DNA from: Ichthyophonus hoferi
Lineage: Eukaryota > Opisthokonta > Ichthyosporea > Ichthyophonida > Ichthyophonidae
Assembly: GCA_002751075.1 (NCBI GenBank)
Contig: NAOQ01000231.1
Coordinates: 1 to 46,482, forward strand
Direction: 5' to 3'
Length of the DNA stretch: 46,482 bases
Shown here: positions 1-12,100 of the stretch, one piece after another
Position numbering within the stretch: position 1 is the first letter of the stretch
How the letters are laid out: each line of letters opens with the position of its first letter
Made by a program: the position numbers and the translations under genes
Notes under the pieces: generated by a model
Told to the model about the DNA's origin: nothing
Database searches by the model: none
What the model saw: the letters and a program-made list of their open reading frames with translations, nothing else

Positions 1-1713
1 ATATTTATGATTGGCTCCATTTAAATTATTGAATTTAGCAACTGCTGTAGACTCGAAAGATTAGCGCTGGCGGTAAAGCGAAGTACACAAGCAAAACAAA
101 ACGGATAATAAAGGCGGGTGTACGGGGGGGGGAATTCCATAATATACTATACATAATACGACTTTGATATATATCATGTCTAGGAACCAGCATACTCGTC
201 TGTTTCGTTTCTGTTTTTATTTCACTCAAAACTTCCACAAAGATATAACAACTTTGAACAATTAGAAAACACTAACTATTAGGTTAACCTGCCAGAAATA
301 TTAGAACCAACAAGCCAAATATATTAGCAGGTGCTTGCTCAAAAATATAAACTAGCTATACTAGCTATTTTTCTGTATGACTAGATTATGACCAAGAAGA
401 ACAGAATGCTTGTCCAGAAGAAGAAAGAGCCACATATACTAGCATATCTTCATAAAGAACATATATTCATCCCACAAACCACAGGTACTGCTGATACTGA
501 AAAGGCATCTATCTCTGTTGATACTGTAGGCACCAAAAAACTCAGAATTAGAGTAAACACGACGGAAGAAACATCAATTTTTATCCAATGAATCAAGTTT
601 TATTTTAGAAATAATGCCCTTCACACTAGCGAACAAGCTCTGTCCTTATGACTCACTCTAACACTGCTAATTTGATTTGGATCGAAGCCTATTCTTATTA
701 AGTCTAGATTAACTATTCCTAATACTTGAATTTAGTTGACCATGAAACAAATTCTGTGTAGTTAATTGAGTGATAAGGTTAATATTCTACATGATAATAC
801 CTTATAACACTGGTTTTACATTAATACAATAATCTAATACTAGCCTCTTTTAGAGCATATCTAGGTAGTAATAATATATAGGGGTATATAATATTGTTGT
901 ATATGTTTATCTAAGTAAATTTTATGGAAATCTAGAACTTTTACAGTCCAGAGAGTTGCTTCCAGCCATATGTTGACTGGAGTGGTATCATGGTACAGTG
1001 GTCATTGCTCTAGATCTTGTGAATCCCGTAATTATAGTGAATTATAATAAATTTGTGATTATTAATGTATGTAGTTATAATACAAAATTCCCTTCTTTAT
1101 CAATCACATGCTTTGTATTAGTACTTGGACTATACCATAAAACATCAATCCTGGCTTAATGTTTATAGTTTGATTATAGAGTTTATGAATAACTAACATC
1201 AATCATATACATGGGAATGGGTGTAGTTCTTACCTAATTGTTTAATGTGGACAATAGTCTGTCAGTAAATTTCTCAGTACAATAGCACCTCCTGAAGTCA
1301 GATAAATTTCTAAAAAAAAAAAAAAAAATTGTATAGCCAGAACTATATTATGTTAGTTAAATAAGGTTACATCATCAAAGTGCTAAGAGTCATGATAACT
1401 TAAATTAAATTATATCTGCCGAATTTATGAAATTTTTGTGAATAATTTTGTAAGCTAAAATTACTGTAATTTTATTTATAAACCATCACATTAGCAAAAA
1501 TAAATGGAAGCTTGTGGGATGTGTAAGCTAGGCCCATATTGAGAGGTAAATTATGGTGCAACTTAAATATACAACACAAATGAACCCACTATGGACTCAT
1601 AATTTAAAAATTAAAAATACTGATTGCAGAAGGCACAACACATACTAGTTATATCTGAAAATAGGCTATAGGACATAAGGATAGACTAGTATAGATTAAA
1701 TCATTCTGTACAG
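1..1713. other. AT-rich gene-poor stretch
   Basis: No conserved protein or RNA gene is visible. A 67-codon plus-strand ORF at 388-591 is hydrophilic and Lys/Thr-rich but has no recognisable domain and no clear splice context. A poly-A run lies at about 1312-1328. A short word at 1530-1548 recurs at 3068-3086 and may mark a decayed dispersed repeat. Confidence 0.6.
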
Positions 1714-1992
1714 TTAAGTCTTGTCATGATCTTCACTGCTGTTAGTAGACTCTGCTCCATGATCCACATACATGTGATATTCCTCTTCAACCTCACTTAA
1801 CCCTGGACTTGCAGCTATCTCAAAATCCTCAAAACGTCTTCTTGTCATGCTCTTGTCCGTAGAATCCGATGAGAACTGGATACGTTACTTTTTCTTACCT
1901 ACAGATCCTAATTTTGTTGCTGTTACTGTGGTAGTCTTGCGTTTGATTTTACAGGTGGAATAAGTCGGAATTTTCCTTCTCTTTACTGCCAT
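1714..1992 (-). pseudogene. Small basic/acidic nuclear-type ORF with one internal stop (hypothetical)
   Basis: Starting from the ATG at 1992, the minus strand reads 35 codons of a very basic peptide (starts MAVKRRKIPTYSTCK, ends VGKKK), meets TAA at 1885-1887, then stays open in the same frame for 56 more codons to a TAA at 1714-1716. The second half is acidic and includes RRRFEDFEIAASPGLSEVEE. The composition on both sides (Lys/Arg/Thr-rich, then Glu/Asp/Ser-rich) is far more protein-like than the surrounding DNA. A GTAAGA donor-like word lies just before the stop, but the only nearby acceptor would give a 23-nt intron and shift the frame. I recognise no family. It may be a recently inactivated small gene, a retrocopy, a sequencing error, or two independent short ORFs. 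Confidence 0.35.
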
Positions 1993-4900
1993 TACTACTA
2001 TTTAATAAAAAAATATATGCAATACTTAACTTTATTGTTATACTCCATGTCATCAGGATTCAGACTACGTCTGAGTATGCTGGTTATACAGTAGTTAGAT
2101 TATGTCAAGCTAAGTTGATCACATCATTATTGTGCATGTATAAATACGCTCCCCCATAGGAACTCAATGTGACTGTTCTGAAACATCTTAATAAAAATTT
2201 GTCCAATGATTATTTTATTCAAAGGATTATTTAGAAAATTACATATCAACTCCTGTTATAGACAAGGTGTCCAATGATTCTTTACATGGAATTCTAAATT
2301 CCATGTATCACATGTGTTATTACAAATATTGCCCAGTGGCCATATTAAGAATTATTCATGAATCTACATGTCAAACGTGTCTCATCATCACTATATGTGT
2401 GATATAAAACCAAGGGCCAATACTATTAACAACCACGGTAAATTTCCGTTCTAGACTGCACAAGACATCTAGTCCTAACTAACTACAGTTAGTGGCATCA
2501 TTAAATTAATTGATTATAGTTAATTAATGTCTAACTCTTAATTACTAATTGAAACCTTACTCTAAATACTTCTCAACATTTAGAGGTTCAATGCCATATA
2601 AACAATCAGTATTTTTTTGTGTAGGATATCATGAAGTTTTCAGCCAAACACCTGCTAAAGCTGAAATATTTCTACAGGTGCCTATTTAACATTGATCCCA
2701 TAATGAATGTAAATCTTGGATTATTGTTTTGTATGAGCAATGAATTAGCGTGTATTTTCCCAGTTCTAAAATATTTTAAAGCCAAGCAGCTCTCCAGTCT
2801 GATGACCCAATCTAACCACGTTCTTAAACTAGGTATACTCCCAGATATATGCTAATATATGTTACATAGTTAAAAATTTCCCTCAAAACTATTTACCCAA
2901 TCTACTTAAATTAAATTATGCTAATTGTATTTCAGGAACTTTTGTAAATAAATAGGAGTTCCTGTAGCAAATTAATTAATAAGAAATATACGGTTATTTT
3001 CACTTTAATATACTTCATAAATAATTCTGCTACCATCCACAAGCTAAAACTTATTTTTTATAAAAATAGACCAATATTGAGAGGTAGACAGTAGTGTAAT
3101 ATTTCTACCCGTAGCATAAATAAAACCACTAAAGCTTTATTAACTAGGAATTCCACTATTACGTTAGAAGCCAAAATCCAGATTAACTCCATATGACAAC
3201 ATATATGTTGAATATGTTGTACTTAAAGCTGAAATTGGCAGATTGTATGAAGAGTAGATAAATACATAAGAGAATTTGTAACAGTAAATGGGAGAGATAG
3301 AAAGCTATAACGACATGAACTTAGCTAACCATTAAACAAAACTAATGTTTGGCAATTCATATATAAAATCAACACTAGCATTTGGTTTCAATGATACTTG
3401 ACAACCTATCTTAAAAACGTGTAGTGCAGGAGGGGTAAATATGACAATTATTACCTAGGTATATAATAAAACCATATATCTAGAATGATATAAGGTATAT
3501 CTATATATATATGGAGAAAACACGATTCTAATAAAGAGTGAAAGGTGTGACACAATAAGATAATCGCTAATTAAGGTCTTTAGTAACGTCCAACTAATTT
3601 CATTCCAGCATTAACTGTCAAATATAGTTACATATAGTACATAGATGAAGTAACTATAAATATAATTATCTAATAAATTAATGTGGGGATCTGAGGTATG
3701 CTATATATGAAATGCTATAATTAGAAAGTATAGAAAGGTTTTATCTGAGAAAGATTGGGAATTCTTGATTCTATAGTGATACTGAATAAAAGTAATATAG
3801 TTTTTATCTTAAAATCTCTGCTTGTAATAGACGACTGCCACCCTGAGCATGACTGATGTAATTACAATTACTACTCAGGCTGAAATTGACATTAACACCT
3901 AACAGCAAGTAGGCAAATGTTGTGGCTTCCAAGTGAGAAAAAACACTATTTCCTCAAATCAACCAGGTGAGCATCGTGTCCAATGAAACATCCGCACTTA
4001 ATATACAATAGCTTTACATACCGGCCGTATAGCCCTTGCAATATATACTCTCTATTATAAGTACATATATTTGTATACACGCATATGTATTCTATTCTCT
4101 ATTTATTTGGCCATTTTTATATTATAGATGTTTTCACATTCAGATCTATCTATCATTACTCATCTACCCATCTAATGTCCTCTAGCATATTTGTATAAAT
4201 CTGTATATATTTAAATTATAGCAAACACTTACACATAACTTTACATACACTTAAAATAAAAATTAAATCAAAAACAACTAACACCATAGAAGGAAACTAT
4301 CCTGAAAACATTGCAGTTAGTGTTTATTTCATATCCAAAGCCTAAAAAGGGCAAGTACGAAAGAGGTGTCAGCAGGTTCTTGTTGCAACTCTAACACTCT
4401 AGTGATGCAATCAAGTGTCTTACTGGTTCAACCTCCTCATTGGTCCTGTATCATGTCATACGGTATATATGTATAAGTGTATATATGTATGGGTGTATAT
4501 AATAATTAGTACGGTGTTTGTGGACTGACCAAAACAAATATACTATTGGTGTAAGTTAGTAGTTATGATACTTAGAAATGGTACGATAATTGGATAGGAG
4601 AGGGGGCTGTAAGGGGAAAGAGATATCAAGTGGAGAGAGGATGTAATAAAGAGGAAGAAAGGAACCAAGGCAATAGAAGAGCATATAATGATTATATATC
4701 ATCAAATATATACATATGTGAGGCAAATGCCTTTATGAGGTAGAAGGTAAATGATTGGTCACGGAGAATGAATCAACCAGGAAAAATAATTAAATAGAGA
4801 CAGAGTAGAGTACGTAAAAGAGAAAGAGAGGATAATAATAGTAGAGGGAAATAGAGTGAAAGGAATGCAATACAGTAAAGAGAAAGAGTGGTATAATAAA

Positions 4901-5690
4901 AAAATAACAACTTTATAAAGATGAAAAGACAGATATAATAAAAAGGATGGGGAGAAGAAAGAGGAATAAATAAAAGGTGAAAGGAAAACCTTTTAACAAT
5001 TACTATCATAGGCTGTCATCTCTCACATGTTTTAGTAAAGCAAGGAAGTAGATAGAAATAAGTAGTGCATTAATTACAAGTAAATGGAAGAGTGAGAATG
5101 AGATAAGAGAAATGTATATGATACTATAATATCTCTTTTCCTTCCTCTCCTTAGGTTAATTGCACTCAACCACTAACTCCATTTCTTTTTTTCTTTTTTT
5201 TCTTTTTACTTCTCTATAAATGCCATGCATTTATATTATCATGTTGTTCATGAATGCGAGGATAGAAATATACAATGAATTTTAGATGTGCAAGTAGATG
5301 TGTGTGTACGTGCATGTGTATATATGTGTATATATGTGTGTATATGTAGGTGTAGGTGTAGGTGTTTACGTATATGTATGCGTATATGTATGTGTATGTG
5401 CATGGTCGGATATAGATAAATTGAAAGTATGTAAATATATATAGGTGTAAAAATACATGGATTTTTCTATGTGTGTATGGCATTGGGAGTCTGCAAATGC
5501 AACTATTTATATATGGGAATATAGGCATGTAGGGCAGTATGTATACACACGTGTATATGAAAGTAGTTGTAGATATACACCAAATACATTGGAAACTTCT
5601 AGTTATGTCAAAGGCTCTCAACTACTCCATTTTTATATAAAAAATGGAATCTTTTTCTACTCTTCTCAATTAACCACGCATTCCCTCGTG
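1993..5690. other. Gene-poor region downstream of the V-ATPase gene
   Basis: No gene is recognised. A 74-codon plus ORF at 2631-2855 has no domain signature. About 4589-4990 is a purine-dominated plus strand, followed by a pyrimidine-rich run at 5129-5216 and TG/TA-rich simple sequence at about 5295-5410. ORFs inside the simple sequence (such as 5214-5621 minus) are artefacts of low complexity. Confidence 0.6.
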
Positions 5691-5829
5691 CAACTTTATT
5701 ATGCCTGTCATTTATTAACCAAATCAAGCCCCCTGCAAGACAAAAAACCAAAGGAAATACAAACACATGCTAGCTCCAAATTAAATGCTAACAAAAATAT
5801 ATAACAGAGAAGACGGGGGCATTCACCTT

Positions 5830-6324
5830 TCATACGTAGCAGTTTCCTCCAGTCTTGGACGATAGAATCAAAGCAACAATCATACCGTATAATCCCAACA
5901 CTTCAGCAAAAATCAAAATCAAAATCATACCAACAAATAGTCTTGGCTGCAGACTAGTACCTCTAACACCACAATCTCCTACAATCCCAATGGCAAATCC
6001 AGCGCCTAGACCAGAAAAACCACAGCTCAGGCCAGCTGCCAAATCATTGACACCTTTGAAAAAGGAATACTTTTCTGCATCCATACCCTGTGCAATAAGA
6101 ACGGCTACTACCAGACCATAGATGGCAATAATACCAGCCATCACCACAGGAACGATAGACTTCATAATAAGGTCAGGTCTAGAGACAGACATGCCTGCAA
6201 TCCCTGCTCCAGACTTGGCAGTGCCGTAAGCAGCTCCGATAGCACTAAAGCTCATTGCACATGCTGCACCCAGAGCGCCAAAGAAGGGTGAATAGTAAGG
6301 GCACTTGTCCAAGTTTCGCTCCAT
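5830..6324 (-). CDS. ATP6V0C: V-type proton ATPase 16 kDa proteolipid, subunit c
   Basis: This encodes the ring-forming proteolipid of the membrane (V0) sector of the V-ATPase, which moves protons across endosomal, lysosomal and secretory membranes. The 164-residue ORF has four hydrophobic helices (about residues 14-36, 56-78, 95-117 and 130-153) and the family signature around [20 protein letters not shown]. The proton-carrying glutamate is E141 in helix 4. Length matches the usual 155-165 residues. The start was chosen because only a short hydrophilic segment precedes helix 1. The gene is intronless here, whereas the other long genes in the window are split, so a retrocopy origin is possible, but the frame is fully intact. 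AATAAA-type signals on the minus strand (plus-strand TTTATT at 5695-5700 and 5711-5716) lie about 115-135 nt past the stop. An ORF on the opposite strand (5855-6121) is its shadow. Confidence 0.96.
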   Translation of the reverse strand: MERNLDKCPYYSPFFGALGAACAMSFSAIGAAYGTAKSGAGIAGMSVSRPDLIMKSIVPVVMAGIIAIYGLVVAVLIAQGMDAEKYSFFKGVNDLAAGLSCGFSGLGAGFAIGIVGDCGVRGTSLQPRLFVGMILILIFAEVLGLYGMIVALILSSKTGGNCYV

Positions 6325-8885
6325 GGTTGCTTTGTGTTATTGTTAATATGCAAAAAGCAAAGTAGGTGATATTCGCTAATACTATTCTATATCTCTCTTC
6401 CTATTTCTCTTTCTTTTGTACACAGATTATTTTCGAGCTCCCGACTTAGAAAAGGTTTAATCGCATAGATTAACGGAGTAGTTTTGATTTCCAATTTACT
6501 GTCTAAATATGGTGATATATAAAAATACACAATTCAATTTTTATTGGTGTAAAGCTTTTATTTCATAATTGATAGATTATCAAGTTGTTGGGTGGTCCTC
6601 GATGTCTGATCAAGGTATGCTATGTATAAATACAAATTGGGTTCAGGTTTTGATCCAAATTCATTTTGGTTGCGTTTTCTTTGTTTTTGGAAAAGAATAA
6701 CAATCGATCGGTAAATATCCTCGATCGTAGGAATTTATTGGTGTTTAATCAGAGATTGTTATTAATCGTAGGAATTTATTAGTGATGGATCATAGATTTG
6801 TATTAATCGTAGGAATTTATTAAGGTTTGCTTACTGCTTGCTATTAATTGTAGGCCTTTACGGGCAAATAATATGAATCTACTAATTAGTGCCAACAGAT
6901 TACATTTTAGTATGCTTTGGTTGGCAATCGCAGTTTTTTTTTAAAAAACCCTAAAACACTATAACTTGGATTCATCTATATCATTCCATAATATTCTATA
7001 GGTAGAGAAAGAAACTCGGTAAGTTATGTCATATTTATGATACATATACTGAGTATATTTAGGTTATCTGACTTAATAGGATATAGAGCTAGGCATTCTA
7101 TCTAAATCTAACCTCCATCATACAATTACTCTACAAGATGTTGCGTATTTCGTAGTACATGCATTAGTATAATATATTTACATTTATTCTTACGTAAAGG
7201 TTAATATTGTCGTATATGTCTTACAAGTGCAAAAATTATTTAAAAAAATTACAAAGCTACAAATACTTAGAGATTACCCTACTATCATTTCAGGTATACA
7301 ATCGTACCCACACCCCACCTACATATAGCTATCTATTCAACTATACTTTTTAATTTTTTGGTGCTGAACAAAATAAAAAGCTGCAGGAAAATCTGTAGGA
7401 TGTAAGCTTGGGTACTCTATAGTAATTATTAACACCTTGAGCGTTTACAAGTCCAGTACAAACAAAAACTCGGCACATAAGTGGTTTTCTTATAAATTTA
7501 GTATGAGAATATATTGCTTTTAATTAAAGATAGATTTAAGGCTAATAAATGTATTTATTTACCAAAAGATTTTTGAGTCTATATGTCAACAAACAACATG
7601 ATGTTATATAAATTGCATTTTTGTTTTTATTAAATAGCAAGACTGGTAAAACTTTTAGATATCAGGAACTGAAACACTAAGCGCCATTTTTTATTAGTAT
7701 TTTTTAGTAACATACCATGCATGATAGTGTAAAAGTAAGCATATTGTCTGAAGCCTATAGGTATAAATATATTGGTGACTGCTAAGCTTCCGATATGGCC
7801 ACGTTGGTTGTGTTATGTGCTATTATTTTTTAACTAAATCTTAAGTGCAAAATTGGAAAACAAAATTCAATAGCTGCTCATAGCCATCAATATTTGGTTT
7901 TAGTAACTTAACACATTAACGGTGTGATTTTCAAAAAGGAAAATTGCAAAACAATGTTTTTTTATAAATACTAAGTAATTATACACTGTCACTGCTACCA
8001 GGCGCCGTAAGTATAATCAGTAAAGTAGACCTTAACTAAATGTCCTTGGCCAATATACTAATTAGCAATACCATTAGCCCATATTTAAATCATAATGAAT
8101 ACCATGCGTACTAGACATATATTTACATATTGGAATAATCAATGCAGTAAATATAGTGACAAGAGACTGGTTTATCTTTGGCATAACGGTTGATAAAAAT
8201 ATGTTTAAGGTTTTGAAAGATGCCAAAGGAATTGTCATGAAAGATTTTAGAAAGCTCTACTTAATCTTATTATTTTTTTTGCAAGTCAACCACTTGTGCT
8301 TAGAAATGGTAGCAGTAAGATCTGATCACATAACTTTGAGCAGACCTTTTAATGGATATTTCTCTAAGGGTCTTCATTATAGTAACAGCTAATATGTATG
8401 GACCTCTTTAATACCTAAATAATAGTTCAGACCAATTATGTGCACCTTCATTAAACAGTAAAGAATGTCATATTAGGCATTCATTTAATCTGTTAGTCTT
8501 ATTGCTCCCTATTCATTAATGATATCCATACAAGCATAACTAATTAATAATATGTTTAATATGATTGGTAAATTATTATTAATATCCTCATACCAATTTT
8601 TTTTTTCCGCTCTAAATGAGTTTCCCAATCTATCTATAATCTCTTATCTATGTAACCCCTTCAATATAGTGAGGCTATTTGGTAAGAGAATATTTTGCAG
8701 ATCTAAGCAACTTGAATGATCTAAGTTATATAATAAGTAATACGTTATGTAACGAATTCTAACAGCAAACTCTACTAAATGGATTACATACTAAATAATT
8801 TTAGATGTGAAACTTGCAATAATGCATCTTCTAATTTGTTACTTAATAACAGGTGAAAAAGTAATGCAAAGTGGAAATAAAGGGG
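6325..8885. other. Region upstream of the V-ATPase gene: likely promoter and tandem repeat
   Basis: The first few hundred bases should contain the V-ATPase promoter; an inverted CCAAT box (ATTGG) lies near 6543, but no TATA position can be fixed. A 41-bp tandem repeat occupies about 6722-6860. The remainder is AT-rich. A 78-codon plus ORF at 8156-8392 has no recognisable domain, and no further gene is seen. Confidence 0.5.
6722..6860. repeat. Tandem repeat, about 4 copies of 41 bp
   Basis: The word ATCGTAGGAATTTATT recurs at 6724, 6765 and 6806, and a diverged form (ATTGTAGGCCTTTA) starts at 6847. All steps are 41 bp. It lies 400-540 bp upstream of the V-ATPase subunit c start. Confidence 0.85.
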
Positions 8886-9122
8886 TTAAAACCTCCGGGA
8901 TTGTCGATCCAAATGCATCATCGAGGTAGAGTCAAGATCAATATCTAGTGGTATTGGAGTGGGGTGAGGTAAATTGGTGTCAAAAATGGTAGATTCTTCA
9001 AAGTCAGAAGGAAGTGAAACTCTTACTTTCTTTTTAATTGTCACAGGCTGGGCATAATTGACGTGAAAAGTAAATAATAGTCTGCATTTTGTTAAAATGT
9101 CTTCAGAAGAAGAACTTAACAT
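8886..9122 (-). CDS. Hypothetical small ORF, 78 codons
   Basis: The minus-strand ORF begins MLSSSSEDILTKC and continues through KKKVRVSLPSDFEES and a Pro/Asp-rich C-terminal half to LDRQSRRF. It is hydrophilic and compositionally protein-like, unlike the AT-driven ORFs around it. A pyrimidine-rich run ending in CAG before the codons for PVTIKKKV also resembles a splice acceptor, so the conserved part could be a terminal exon of about 49 codons rather than a complete gene. I do not recognise a family. No partner exon was identified upstream. Confidence 0.25.
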   Translation of the reverse strand: MLSSSSEDILTKCRLLFTFHVNYAQPVTIKKKVRVSLPSDFEESTIFDTNLPHPTPIPLDIDLDSTSMMHLDRQSRRF

Positions 9123-12100
9123 TCGGGTTTTTGCAATACCTTAATAGTAAACAGTAAATTTTTTACTACGTGTTTTAAGCAGCATTTATTTGGGTTAAGA
9201 ATTTCTGGTCCTTGATACAGACTAGAGATTTAATTATATAGTCGCAGTCAAAATGACTGCTTGGCAGTTACAATATAGTCCTAACAACTAAGCTAAGTAT
9301 TGGACATTAAGCCTATTCCCATTTTGTAAAGGAATGTCCTTATGTAATATTAGCACCTCTTACAATATTGTTGCACTTGAGCTCTACCTTTGTGCCAGTA
9401 TGGGGTTTTACAATGTTCATAAAGCACCAGTTATTTTACTCTAATACTTAACTTAAAATTAAATTGGTTTCCAAATATATATTATTGTCTAACATGCATT
9501 AAAATAAAATGTCCAAGATAAACTTTTGACAAATTGTTATGAATACCTACAAATAAGTGATAATTTTTTAACCACAATAAAAATATATAATAATAAGTGT
9601 CACCCTGCCAAAATAATGAACTTAATGCAAAGGTTATTACTATTAATTAACTAGACCCATATTCCAAGTAGTGCAACGTTTCTAATCTACTTATATTATG
9701 TACACACATTTAATATATAATACTTATATGAAACAAACGTATATGACAACAAAAGGGACTTGGAAGTTGGTGTTTAATCCACGGAGTTAGAGTTAAAGTT
9801 CCGTACCATCATCTATATGGATAATAAATAAGAAGTCATCGTGGAATTGCCTACTTAGCAATTTACGATCACATAGACACTTAAACGTACTCTAACTACA
9901 ATCAACTATCGGCATCCTCCTGTAATAAAATATGATTATTGGAGGCTGATAGAGCATTTACTAATTATAATTCAGGAGAGATACTACTATCTTCATTTAA
10001 AATACACAACTAGCACCATATTCATATAGAAAAATGCTGCACGTTGGATTAAAAAGGCGGTTATATAGGTTTTACTGCTTTTTGCATTTTTCTTTTAAAT
10101 ATTCTTGGTAGAAGAGATATTTGCTATGGTAGTGGTCCAAGTTAAGTACAGGTAAACCGAAATATTAGACAGTATGAATTCCGTATGATTAAATGTGGAC
10201 CTCTGCCAATGGCTTCTCAACACTTGTGTCGAATTTATATCATGAAAATTAATAACAAAAAACATTGGAACTTGTTTAATTTTGTTGTGTTTTAATTAAA
10301 ATATAGTCTATATATTAAGCTCAGAGTCTAAACCGTACTATATTCATCTTACAATAAATTAAAATTTGTTTTTAAAGTGTTCACTTTGAACGTGGTTCTA
10401 AACTTTAAATTTATTGTATAATGTTCGAAGTTACTGGATCTTTATAAATTGTATTTAAAGTTTTAACACCGTAAATGAAAAAAAAAGGGAAAGAGAATGT
10501 ATAGAGCCGTCTAGATATAGTATATAGTATTGGGTTTGTGTTAAAAAAGACGCCGTCTAGAAATGTAGGTAATCCGTGCAAATAACGCCGTGTTTAGTCA
10601 AATGTTTATTTGTATGTGCTAGTATGTCCCGCACATATGTGACCGGGGGTGCCGCATGTATGAGTGGCGGACTGTACTTTTGTTTACTAGTGTTTCCGCC
10701 TATGTGTGAGCGGGCCATATTATTAGTTGTATTCGTCCCTTTTATCTTTGTCACATTTGTTGATCACAGTTGTCAATTATGGATCGGCTCATCGATGTCA
10801 ATACAGTTTGCATAAGACCTCTGAGAACCACTAGAATTATCATATCCTATTCAAAATGATCTAATGCTATTTTATCCTAATTTGATTGGCTGCATAGTTA
10901 ATTATTTTATTTAGTATGAGTGCTTGTATTCTATGAAATTGACCAATAAATGTATCTATTTAAGGACATTGTGTTATCAACTAATAATTGACCAATCGTT
11001 GCACGATCTGCTCGTTTGGAACTTCGGCTGATCTACGTACTAGAGCATAGATAAATGAAAAACTAGTTTAACAACTATGATTTCAACAAAATATTTACTA
11101 TTCCCTAATGAATACATAATGTATATTTTATCTCCAAACCCTATTATACATCAAATATTCAAAAAACATTGCTAAAATAATAAATAATATATCAGTAACA
11201 CAACCATACGTCAATTAACTGCACAACACAGTAGAGTACAGAGGTCAATGACGAAGTTTGCTATTCTTATAGGCTTCAAAGCTTCATGAAACTATTTTGT
11301 TCTGCATGAAGCCGAACTCCAATTAAAAGATCAAAGGAGATCTCTTTTCAGTTGCAGCCTATGTAGCTATTATCTTGCCCCTTGCAAATGGCAGCAGCAA
11401 TTGCAGACAGAAAATTAACTAAATACAAATAAACTTTATTCAGTATAACTGTAGAAAAGGAAGTGAAGGATCCTGTCCTGTCATAAACAGAACTGCTTCA
11501 TACTTCCTAAATATTTTACACTATATATAGATCCCTTGTTGATTTGATTGTTAATTAACTAATTAGAAAAAAGTTGTTGATATTCCGTGCTTAAGTGATT
11601 AATGTCGTCATATTACAACTGTTTTTCATCCATGTTGTGTATGTAACTATATTCTATATGCCATATACCAATTATACATTCCATTATGCACTAGTTTGCT
11701 ATCGAGATCACTATTAGATTACGACTTAAATCTTTACGTTACATAGATTATCCTATCAACATCGAATTCCCTCGATAAAAAAGCATTTAGCTAGAGTATA
11801 AAGTCTATTTAATACAACACACCTCCAATTTATCAAACTGAAGTCTTACTATACTGAAATAATAGATTAATATAGCTTATCTGCACAATTCATATTATTC
11901 AAATTAAAAATAATCACCGCGCAATTACTTTCAGGATGTTAATACCAATACTTAAATATAATAACCTCCTAGATCGAGTATCAATGAAATTATTTTCAGT
12001 TTGATCTTTTGTAATTTGTGTCTCATCTCCCATTTGCAACATATGACCCTTCCTGATCATTTTTTTTTAACTCCTAATAATTCCCTATTTATCTCTACAA

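Noticed and set aside
388-591. 67-codon plus-strand ORF rich in Lys and Thr
   Set aside because: No domain, no splice or promoter context, and of a length expected by chance at this composition.
4391-4445. Minus-strand possible terminal exon: CAG acceptor, then codons for TNEEVEPVRHLIASLEC and a stop
   Set aside because: Only 18 codons; no upstream exon could be found between here and the V-ATPase gene, so it may be chance.
5214-5621. 135-codon minus ORF rich in Tyr, Thr and Ile
   Set aside because: Translation of TG/TA simple repeats, a low-complexity artefact.
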